DNA of 7,686 nt from an uncultured Spirochaetia bacterium (lineage in GTDB: Bacteria; Spirochaetota; CALGPD01). The notes below the pieces were generated by a model. The model searched no databases and was not told the origin of the DNA. It was given only the letters and a program-made list of their open reading frames with translations. A program made the translations under genes and the position numbers. Below, piece after piece: positions 1 through 5,562 of this stretch (the stretch's first letter is position 1; the number at the start of each line of letters is the position of its first letter). The stretch covers positions 1 to 7,686 of the forward strand of contig CALGPD010000246.1 of assembly GCA_937960625.1 (NCBI GenBank). The letters are read 5' to 3'.

Positions 1-1
1 G

Positions 2-1063
2 TTAAAGAAAATAATAAAAAAAGCAAAGCAGTTTAAGGTATATGATAAGATAAAAATAATTATAATAGGATATTCGGATGCAGACGGCCCGTATAATAAA
101 AAACTAAAAGCATCTAAAAATAGAGCATTGGCTGTACGTGACTATCTAGTAAAAAAGGGTTTTAATAAAAGTCTATTTACTGCATATTGGAGAGCTGATA
201 AGGAACTAAAAGACAGGGCTAATCCTAAATCTAAGGTAAACCGCCGTGTGTTAATCTTATTTGAAGGTCTTCCAATTAAAGCCGGGAAAAGCAACACCGG
301 AGATAAAATTGTGGATAAAATAACTAAGATGGGATTCAGGAATATCAGGTATTTTAATAAAAAAACAAATAAGCAATACAAACCGAATAAAAACAACGAG
401 ATAAACATAAAAAAGCAGGGCGTTATTAGAGTAACTGGGGAAGTAATAAGTTTTATACCCGGAGATGAGATTTTTGTGCGTGTGAGAAATATTAACGTTC
501 CTGTTAGAGTGAATCCTGACGGTTCATTTGAGGCTGATATAGTGGTTTACAGGGGGATTAACTACGTTACATTTATACAAACCCGGGGCAGGAGAAATAT
601 CAGGCGTTCTGATGTTATCAAAGTTGTTTCAAAAATTCCAATTCTAAAATATCAATTTCAATTAAAATGGGACGGATATGGTGATTTGGATTTGTGGGTT
701 GAATTTTCAGAAACTGCTGTGTTTTTTGCAAACAAGCTTTATGTAAATAATGCCGCGAAAAAGAAAATGAAAATCGTTCTGGATGTTGATAACCGTTTTA
801 GCTATGGACCGGAAAATATAAGGGTGTATTCCGCTCCGAAGGGAACCAAACTGCGCGTTCTGGTTGATTATTTTAATAATGTTCCGTGGAAAAATGAGAA
901 ATGGTATTATTATGACAGAAATGATAACAACGTAAATTATACTTTATTCGTTTTTGACGGTTACGGAAAATTAATAAAAACCATTAAGGGTGTTTTTAAC
1001 AAATATTCAGCCGTAATGCCCGCAATCGGCCCGCGTTTACTCGGTGTATTTATCGTTAAATAA
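2..1063 (+). CDS. OmpA-like / Ig-like / DUF2135-like envelope protein (5' end missing)
   Basis: The reading frame is open from the window edge, so the N-terminus (likely signal peptide and further domains) is missing; 353 residues remain. Residues 1-88 are the C-terminal part of an OmpA-like peptidoglycan-binding domain: GYSDADG (23-29), the N..L..S..RA..V..YL helix with R41, and the closing NRRV strand (about 81-84). D26 and R41 occupy the positions that bind diaminopimelate in this family. Residues 140-212 look like a small Ig-like beta domain (VTGEV, then NPDGSF and a RGINYV turn). Residues 217-332 resemble DUF2135/YfaP: LKWDGYGDLDLWVEF, then LDVDN and YGPENI. The family knowledge suggests a periplasmic or outer-membrane protein anchored on the cell wall; the ligand of the C-terminal domain is unknown. 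An internal TTG at 128 lies inside the OmpA fold and is not a believable start. The gene converges on the lipoprotein gene with a 31-base gap. Confidence 0.85.
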   Translation, partial: LKKIIKKAKQFKVYDKIKIIIIGYSDADGPYNKKLKASKNRALAVRDYLVKKGFNKSLFTAYWRADKELKDRANPKSKVNRRVLILFEGLPIKAGKSNTGDKIVDKITKMGFRNIRYFNKKTNKQYKPNKNNEINIKKQGVIRVTGEVISFIPGDEIFVRVRNINVPVRVNPDGSFEADIVVYRGINYVTFIQTRGRRNIRRSDVIKVVSKIPILKYQFQLKWDGYGDLDLWVEFSETAVFFANKLYVNNAAKKKMKIVLDVDNRFSYGPENIRVYSAPKGTKLRVLVDYFNNVPWKNEKWYYYDRNDNNVNYTLFVFDGYGKLIKTIKGVFNKYSAVMPAIGPRLLGVFIVK

Positions 1064-1094
1064 ATACGTTGCATTCAGCAATAGATTTTAGTAA

Positions 1095-1805
1095 TTATTC
1101 ATGCAGCTGTGTTTGAACTTCAATTTTATTGTTTTGTTCCCATTTTCCGTTTTTCTTGATAAAGAAATTATATACAGTGCTTATATAAAAATATATTCCT
1201 CTTTTATGATCGAATATTTTTTTGCCTTTAATTGATATTTTATACTTATTTTTATCTACTTCAATTTTATTGTTTTCCCCTTGATAATTGATAAATATAG
1301 CGTCTTTTTCTTTATATTTTTTATAGCCAGTAAATTTTGCTGTTAGTTTAACATCAAAATAATTCAATTTAATTGGCGCGCTTAATGAAGTATTCCATGT
1401 ATCTCCTGGTTTCATTTTTTTATCAGGGAAAGCTATTGTTGTTTGAAAATTTCTCATTTGTTCAATTTGAAAAATTGCCTTGCCGTATTTAGTCATTTCC
1501 AGTTCCATAGCCTGTACAGGAGGTTTCGTTACTTTGCCGTTAACGTCGAGTTTTGTAAACTCATATACTAATTTTGCTCTTTCTCCATTGTTTATTACTT
1601 CAGTAAATTTAGTTAGGAAATCAAAACGGACTCTGGTAGGTTTTTCAAGTTTCGGATTAGTAACAATTGTTGTAACTGATGTTTTGTAAACTTGGCCTTT
1701 TTTAAAAATATATTTTAGCTTAATTGCGTCATCACTTCCAGTACTTTTACCGCAAGCTGTAATAAGAAATATTGAAATTATAATAATTAATGCTTTCTTA
1801 ATCAT
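1095..1805 (-). CDS. putative lipoprotein, function unknown
   Basis: This 236-residue protein starts with a lipoprotein signal peptide: MIKK, a hydrophobic core (A5-T16) and the lipobox LITAC, with lipidated Cys at residue 18 followed by Gly-Lys, so an envelope lipoprotein is expected. The mature part is rich in Lys and beta-forming residues, opens with LKYIFKKGQVYKTS, and contains a MKPGDTW segment (about 131-137). This layout is typical of diffuse families of secreted beta-sheet lipoproteins (DUF6263-like is one possibility that I cannot confirm). No catalytic motif is visible. The ATG at 1805 is preceded by AAAAGGAGA with about 9 bases of spacing, and a promoter with a perfect TATAAT lies upstream, so this gene is probably transcribed on its own and not only from the kinase gene upstream. 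I do not recognise a specific function. Confidence 0.88.
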   Translation of the reverse strand: MIKKALIIIISIFLITACGKSTGSDDAIKLKYIFKKGQVYKTSVTTIVTNPKLEKPTRVRFDFLTKFTEVINNGERAKLVYEFTKLDVNGKVTKPPVQAMELEMTKYGKAIFQIEQMRNFQTTIAFPDKKMKPGDTWNTSLSAPIKLNYFDVKLTAKFTGYKKYKEKDAIFINYQGENNKIEVDKNKYKISIKGKKIFDHKRGIYFYISTVYNFFIKKNGKWEQNNKIEVQTQLHE

Positions 1806-1814
1806 TTATTAATT

Positions 1815-1822
1815 CTCCTTTT
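1815..1822 (-). promoter_or_regulatory. ribosome binding site of the lipoprotein gene
   Basis: On the minus strand the bases read AAAAGGAG, a strong Shine-Dalgarno match, 9 bases before the ATG at 1805-1803. It fixes the start of the lipoprotein at the Met before the lipobox signal peptide. Confidence 0.8.
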
Positions 1823-1837
1823 AATATGAATAGATTT

Positions 1838-1865
1838 ATTATACTTATTAGAATAATTTAAGCAA
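1838..1865 (-). promoter_or_regulatory. sigma-70-type promoter of the lipoprotein gene
   Basis: On the minus strand, a -35-like TTGCTT (1865-1860) is followed after 16 bases by a perfect -10 TATAAT (1843-1838). Transcription would start near 1831 and give a leader of about 25 bases containing the ribosome binding site. The -35 box matches only three of six consensus bases, but an A/T tract lies at the right place upstream to act as an UP element. The call is from motif matching only. Confidence 0.55.
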
Positions 1866-1872
1866 CAATAAC

Positions 1873-1893
1873 AAAAAAAAAATGATTTTTTTT
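1873..1893. other. A/T-tract palindrome, possible UP element
   Basis: Ten A, then TGA, then eight T form a near-symmetrical run around G1884. It lies about 42-62 bases upstream of the predicted transcription start of the lipoprotein gene, the usual position for an UP element contacted by the RNA polymerase alpha subunit. Homopolymer runs are common in AT-rich intergenic DNA, so this may have no function. Confidence 0.35.
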
Positions 1894-1950
1894 AATAATA
1901 ACGTGAAATTTGATTTATTTAAATTTTTTATTGAACAGGTTAGCATTATA

Positions 1951-2032
1951 TCATCCGCGAGCGAAAGCGAAGCAATCCCGTTTGGTTTATTGGAAACGAG
2001 ACTGCTTAGCCACTTATGTTCCCCGCGGTGAC
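1951..2032. repeat. imperfect intergenic inverted repeat (stem-loop, possible dispersed repeat)
   Basis: The 312-base gap 1806-2117 has no convincing gene. Its centre is distinctly more GC-rich than its surroundings and forms a long imperfect hairpin. The left arm (1951-1983) contains CGCGAGCGAAAGCGAAGCAA. The right arm (1994-2032), read on the minus strand, contains CACCGCGGGGAAC and later AAGCAGTCTCGTTT. The arms pair around a 10-base loop (1984-1993), with several mismatches and a few extra bases in the right arm. Both arms resemble the GTCATTGCGAG...GAAGCAATC type of intergenic palindrome that I recall from many unrelated bacterial genomes. The copy here looks degenerate. A short open frame running across it on each strand is a by-product. 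Copy number in this genome cannot be judged from one copy. Confidence 0.7.
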
Positions 2033-2117
2033 TTAAAACTTTGGAAAATTGCGGTATTTTTTTTAAATCAAAATTCAAGTTATTATTTATTCATATTATT
2101 TGATGAGTTTAACAAGA

Positions 2118-4268
2118 TTAGATTGAATTATTCATTTCAATTATTTTATGCTTTTTTTCCAGATTATATCCAGTTTCTTTAATAATAACCTTAAATGTAC
2201 TGCCAATGTTTTTTTCGCTTTCTACATCTACATAGCCTCCCATTAAGCTTGCAATTTCTTTAACGATTGCAAGCCCAAGGCCTGTACTTTTTATTTTATT
2301 GACTTTATTAGACTGGATGTATTTGTCAAAAATTCTTTTAATATCTTCATGTCTAATTCCAACTCCTGTATCTGACACAATAATATTTAGATTAGAATCC
2401 GTTTTAAATATTTTAACAGTAACTTTGCCTTTTTCAGTATATTTGAAAGCATTTGAAACGAGGTTGTATATTATTTGTTCAACTTTCAATTTATCAGAAA
2501 AAAAGAAAGTATCTTCTATAGAGGTAATTAATTCAACTCCTTCGTTACGGTAAGGCACGGCTGCATCTTTGATCGTTTTTTCCAGATCCGGCAAGAATAT
2601 ATTAGAAGGCAGGATGTCCATATTACCGCTTTCAATTTTTGAAATATCGAGTAAATCATTAATTAGCTGAAGCAGTTTTTGTCCGCTGTTTAGTATTCTA
2701 TCCGAGATATCTTTTTGCTCTTCATTTATTTCCCCTAGCATTTTTTTTGACAGTGCCCGCGAAAAGTTAATGATAGCATTAAGAGGTGTTCTTAAATCAT
2801 GGCTGATATTTGCTAGAAATTGGCTCTTGAGCCTGTTTGCTTCTTCTGCTTCATACCTGCTTATTCTAAGTTTTTTCTCGAATTTTTTATTTTCAGTAAT
2901 ATCACGGATTTGAATAATAAAAATTTTATCGCTGTCGTTTTCAGCCAGACTAAGAGGAGTTATTATGATGTCAAAATCTTTTACGTTATTTTGATTATCA
3001 CTTTTATTATTACTATTGACAAGGTTTATAATATCAATTTTAGTTTCAAATTTTATAGTTTGGCCGCTTTTTAATTCTTGAACATAATTTTTGGGAATAA
3101 TTTTTAGATTAAAAATATTTTTATTGTATAAACTATGCATAACATCAGTTCCTAAATAGTTTAAAGCAGCTTTATTTGCCTGCATTAAATATCCGTCAAA
3201 ATTGTATATAAGCAATCCGATAAAAGATTTTTCAAATATTGTTCTAAATTTTTCTTCTGATTCCAATAGTTTTTCTTGTGCTTTCCGGGAAGTTGTGATA
3301 TCCAAGCTGTATACTATTATATTAACAATTTGCCGCTGATTATTAAAAACCGGGTAGCAATGGATTTCTTCTATTTTATTATTTTTTTCCCTAAACGTTT
3401 TAACCGGTTCTTTATTTTTCAAGATATTTTTCATTGGACATAAATATCCATACTCATCACAAGGTTTTTTATAATTGAAAACACTATTAAAACATTTATT
3501 CCCCGGCTTGATTTTTCTTTCATATGCCGAGGAATTTGATAAAACTATTTCGTAATCATCCGGATTTATAACAAAAAAAGGATAAGTAATTGATTCCAAT
3601 ATGCTATAAATAAACCGGTTTTGTTTTTTTAAAGCATTATTTATTAATATTAAATCCGTGGTTTTTTGAAAAACTATATCTTCGAGTTCTTTTTGGCTTA
3701 AATATAATTTATTTTTTTCTTTTTTTATTTTATCAATATTAATCAATATTCCTTGTATAAATAAAGGCTTATGATTTTCATCTCTGATTAGTTCAAATTC
3801 ATCTCTAAACCATATTTCCAGGCCTTTTTTATCTTTTATTCTATAATCAATAGACTTGGAGATTTCATCATTAATACATAGTTTAACTTTTGATAAATAA
3901 TATGTCTTATCTTCAGGAGAGATTAATGAAAGCCAACCGGTTGATTTTTTAAGTATGGTATCTTTTTTGTACCCTAATGTTTCTTCAAAAACCGGGTTTA
4001 CATAAATAATTGGAAATCCGGGTTTTTTATAATCAATTTTATAAAATATTATATTACTTTGATTTTGCAGTTTTTTAATATTATCTGTGCATAGTATTTT
4101 TTGCGGAGTATTTATTTCAATAATTTTTGCAGTCAAATAAAGAAACAATAGGGTCGCAAAACTCATAAAAATATAATGTAAATTTATATTTAATAGGTGA
4201 TGAATAAAAGCAGTAAACATGATATATAGCAAAACAAAACATATAATGAAAATTTTTAATTTCTGCAT
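2118..4268 (-). CDS. membrane-bound PAS-PAS-PAS sensor histidine kinase
   Basis: This 716-residue protein is a two-component sensor. Two hydrophobic helices (about 5-25 and 31-50) with a very short connection anchor it in the inner membrane, leaving almost no periplasmic sensor, so sensing is probably cytoplasmic or in the membrane. PAS1 covers about 72-182 (YVNPVFEETLGY, then the FIQGILINID exit strand). PAS2 covers about 218-326 and carries C260, C270 and C277. PAS3 covers about 337-460 (EEKFRTIFEKSFIGLLIYN to RDITENKKFE). The dimerisation domain has the H-box FLANISHDLRTPLNA with phospho-acceptor H490. The ATPase domain has the N-box (N602, N606), the G1 box DTGVGI (633-638) and the G2 box STGLGLAIV (661-669), so it should be active. 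There is no receiver domain. The ATG at 4268 has only a weak AGGT sequence upstream. It lies 89 bases downstream of queC on the same strand; co-transcription is possible but functionally unmotivated. Confidence 0.96.
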   Translation of the reverse strand: MQKLKIFIICFVLLYIMFTAFIHHLLNINLHYIFMSFATLLFLYLTAKIIEINTPQKILCTDNIKKLQNQSNIIFYKIDYKKPGFPIIYVNPVFEETLGYKKDTILKKSTGWLSLISPEDKTYYLSKVKLCINDEISKSIDYRIKDKKGLEIWFRDEFELIRDENHKPLFIQGILINIDKIKKEKNKLYLSQKELEDIVFQKTTDLILINNALKKQNRFIYSILESITYPFFVINPDDYEIVLSNSSAYERKIKPGNKCFNSVFNYKKPCDEYGYLCPMKNILKNKEPVKTFREKNNKIEEIHCYPVFNNQRQIVNIIVYSLDITTSRKAQEKLLESEEKFRTIFEKSFIGLLIYNFDGYLMQANKAALNYLGTDVMHSLYNKNIFNLKIIPKNYVQELKSGQTIKFETKIDIINLVNSNNKSDNQNNVKDFDIIITPLSLAENDSDKIFIIQIRDITENKKFEKKLRISRYEAEEANRLKSQFLANISHDLRTPLNAIINFSRALSKKMLGEINEEQKDISDRILNSGQKLLQLINDLLDISKIESGNMDILPSNIFLPDLEKTIKDAAVPYRNEGVELITSIEDTFFFSDKLKVEQIIYNLVSNAFKYTEKGKVTVKIFKTDSNLNIIVSDTGVGIRHEDIKRIFDKYIQSNKVNKIKSTGLGLAIVKEIASLMGGYVDVESEKNIGSTFKVIIKETGYNLEKKHKIIEMNNSI

Positions 4269-4315
4269 TGATAACCTAAATTTAGTATTTACTTAATTAA
4301 ACAACGCATTATTTA

Positions 4316-4335
4316 TAGTTTTCTTAGAAAAACTA
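4316..4335. other. small AT-rich hairpin between queC and the kinase gene
   Basis: TAGTTTT (4316-4322) and AAAACTA (4329-4335) are a perfect 7-base inverted repeat around a 6-base loop. It lies 22 bases past the queC stop in the 89-base gap before the kinase gene. No U-rich run follows it on the queC transcript and the stem has only one G-C pair, so it is a poor intrinsic terminator. It may be fortuitous. Confidence 0.25.
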
Positions 4336-4357
4336 CAAAGAGTTAAAATAATTTAAA

Positions 4358-5062
4358 TTAATGAATTTGCTTATATTCATATTCAATGGGGTCAGAAACA
4401 CCGGCTAATTCAAAGGCCTCAAGCCTTTCAACGCAAGCTCCGCATTTTCCACATGCCTTTTCTTTTCCTTTGTAACAAGTCCATGTTTTCGAATAATCAA
4501 CAGGTGTTTTCAAGTTAAGCCCGGTTTTTAATATTTCACCCTTGGACAAATGTAGAAAAGGAGTAATTATTTCTACAGGATGGTAGTTAGCAATTTTAGC
4601 CGCAATCTTCATTTGATTAACAAATTCCGGCCTGCAATCCGGATATATTTCATGGTCACCGCTATGAGCAGCGTATAAAACCGCTCCAGCGTTAATATTT
4701 ACAGCGTATCCAATGGCTAAACTTAAAAATATCATATTTCTGTTAGGAACAACAGTACTTTTCATATTTTCATTTTGGTAATGCCCTTCAGGAATACTTA
4801 TTTGATTTGATGTTAAAGATGAAGAACTAATAAGCTGGTTAATATTTGAAATATCAATAATTTTATGTTCAGCAATATTTTGTCCGATTTCAAGGGTTTT
4901 TAGATATTCTACAGTTTGTTTTGCTGATAATATTTCTTTATTGTGTTTCTGGGCATAATTTAAAGTTAGAATATATACTTTGTTTTGCTCATGCAACAGT
5001 TTATATAAAAGCGTAGTACTATCCATACCGCCTGAATATATTATCACTACTTTTTTTTCCAA
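4358..5062 (-). CDS. queC: 7-cyano-7-deazaguanine synthase QueC
   Basis: QueC converts 7-carboxy-7-deazaguanine, ammonia and ATP to preQ0, a cytosolic step on the way to queuosine in tRNA (or to deazaguanine DNA bases in some systems). The 234-residue length is normal for the family. The ATP-binding loop YSGGMDSTTLLY is at 9-20. The conserved VVPNRNM (104-110) and AAHSGDHEIYPDCRPEFV (131-148) are present, and the zinc site is formed by C196, C204, C207 and C210 (CYKGKEKACGKCGAC). The start codon is TTG: an in-frame TAG lies only four codons upstream, the first Met inside the protein (M13) is within the ATP loop, and GAGG sits 6 bases before the TTG. No queD, queE or queF gene is adjacent, so the pathway is probably dispersed. 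I saw no preQ1 riboswitch in the leader. Confidence 0.97.
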   Translation of the reverse strand: MEKKVVIIYSGGMDSTTLLYKLLHEQNKVYILTLNYAQKHNKEILSAKQTVEYLKTLEIGQNIAEHKIIDISNINQLISSSSLTSNQISIPEGHYQNENMKSTVVPNRNMIFLSLAIGYAVNINAGAVLYAAHSGDHEIYPDCRPEFVNQMKIAAKIANYHPVEIITPFLHLSKGEILKTGLNLKTPVDYSKTWTCYKGKEKACGKCGACVERLEAFELAGVSDPIEYEYKQIH

Positions 5063-5068
5063 TTTTTT

Positions 5069-5075
5069 CCTCTTC
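5069..5075 (-). promoter_or_regulatory. ribosome binding site deciding the TTG start of queC
   Basis: The minus strand reads AGAGGAAAAAA directly before TTG, with GAGG 6 bases upstream of the start codon. Together with the in-frame TAG just upstream, it settles TTG at 5062-5060 as the queC start. Confidence 0.7.
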
Positions 5076-5094
5076 TATACATTATTCAGTATTA

Positions 5095-5121
5095 TTAATA
5101 TATAATAATATAATATATTAA
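5095..5121. promoter_or_regulatory. AT-only inverted repeat in the divergent queC / STAS promoter region
   Basis: TTAATATAT (5095-5103) and ATATATTAA (5113-5121) are perfect 9-base inverted arms around a 9-base AT-only centre. They lie in the 133-base gap between two divergently transcribed genes, where both promoters must be. Several TATAAT-like hexamers overlap here, and a TATATT at 5172-5177 could be the -10 box for the STAS gene. The site could be an operator or only easily melted promoter DNA; sequence this simple gives little confidence. Confidence 0.3.
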
Positions 5122-5185
5122 ATCCGTGAGTTTTTTTAATAAATGGTTTTTAATTTTAAATATTGTATTTGTATATTTACTTATC

Positions 5186-5190
5186 GGGGA
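5186..5190 (+). promoter_or_regulatory. ribosome binding site of the STAS gene
   Basis: GGGGA stands 5 bases before the ATG at 5196. It supports that ATG over the in-frame TTG at 5163, which would add 11 hydrophobic, non-homologous residues and has no ribosome binding site. Confidence 0.65.
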
Positions 5191-5195
5191 AAATA

Positions 5196-5531
5196 ATGTC
5201 AATAAAATCCACTTATAAAAAAGACAATTTTTTAATTATTGAGCTTGAAGGTAGAATTGATATTCAAGTTGCAGATAATGTTGGTGATACCATATCTGAA
5301 TTGATAGATAAAGGAGAAACCAATTTGATTTTCGATTTAAAAAATCTTAAGTTCATGGACTCTTCCGGCTTGAGAATTTTTATTGGAATAAAACGTCATC
5401 TGGATACGGTGAGCGGAATTTTAAAATTAGCAAATTTAAAAAAGAATATTTTTGAAATTTTTGAAATAGTTGAGCTTGACAAAATGTTTAATATATACAA
5501 AGACATCAAAAAAGCATTAGCTTCTAATTAA
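5196..5531 (+). CDS. STAS-domain anti-sigma-factor antagonist
   Basis: The 111-residue protein is a single STAS domain of normal length for the SpoIIAA/RsbV family. Its beta strand LIFDLKNLKFMDSSGLRIFI carries the conserved DSSGL motif at 55-59. S56 aligns with Ser58 of Bacillus subtilis SpoIIAA, the residue phosphorylated by the anti-sigma kinase. In the family, the unphosphorylated form binds an anti-sigma factor (an RsbW/SpoIIAB-type kinase) and frees a sigma factor; other members regulate unrelated outputs. No RsbW-like or PP2C phosphatase gene lies in the window. The next gene, 31 bases downstream on the same strand, is a histidine kinase, so co-expression is likely. The real partner is inferred, not shown. 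The ATG at 5196 was chosen because of GGGGA 5 bases upstream. Confidence 0.92.
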   Translation: MSIKSTYKKDNFLIIELEGRIDIQVADNVGDTISELIDKGETNLIFDLKNLKFMDSSGLRIFIGIKRHLDTVSGILKLANLKKNIFEIFEIVELDKMFNIYKDIKKALASN

Positions 5532-5551
5532 ATGTTTAATATTTAAATAAT

Positions 5552-5557
5552 GAGGTG
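5552..5557 (+). promoter_or_regulatory. ribosome binding site of the second kinase gene
   Basis: GAGGTG is a strong Shine-Dalgarno match. With GAGG ending at 5555, the in-frame ATC at 5563 lies 7 bases downstream, the best spacing available. A TTG at 5559 is in another frame and meets TAA after three codons. The site shows that translation begins close to here and not at the TTG at 5695. Confidence 0.6.
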
Positions 5558-5562
5558 ATTGT

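Noticed and set aside
142..408. 88-codon minus-strand frame inside the OmpA-like gene
   Set aside because: It is antisense to a frame with clear domain homology and reads as hydrophobic low-complexity residues from Lys/Asn codons on the other strand.
1064..1094. Possible bidirectional terminator between the OmpA-like gene and the lipoprotein gene
   Set aside because: The only symmetry is TTGC-attca-GCAA, a 4-base stem with no T-run on either side, too weak to call.
1848..2182. Open frames of 76 codons (-) and 90 codons (+) across the intergenic repeat
   Set aside because: Their protein sequences are low-complexity, they lack convincing ribosome binding sites, and one overlaps the end of the kinase gene. 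They arise from the A/T tract and palindrome.
2299..3074. Two plus-strand frames of about 84 codons inside the membrane kinase gene
   Set aside because: They are antisense shadows of a kinase whose whole length is explained by PAS, HisKA and ATPase domains.
5063..5160. preQ1 riboswitch upstream of queC
   Set aside because: The leader is nearly all A/T. I see no C-rich loop or A-rich tail pairing pattern and no GC stem typical of preQ1 aptamers.
5163..5195. Upstream TTG start for the STAS protein
   Set aside because: It has no ribosome binding site and adds residues unlike STAS N-termini, whereas ATG 5196 has GGGGA 5 bases upstream.
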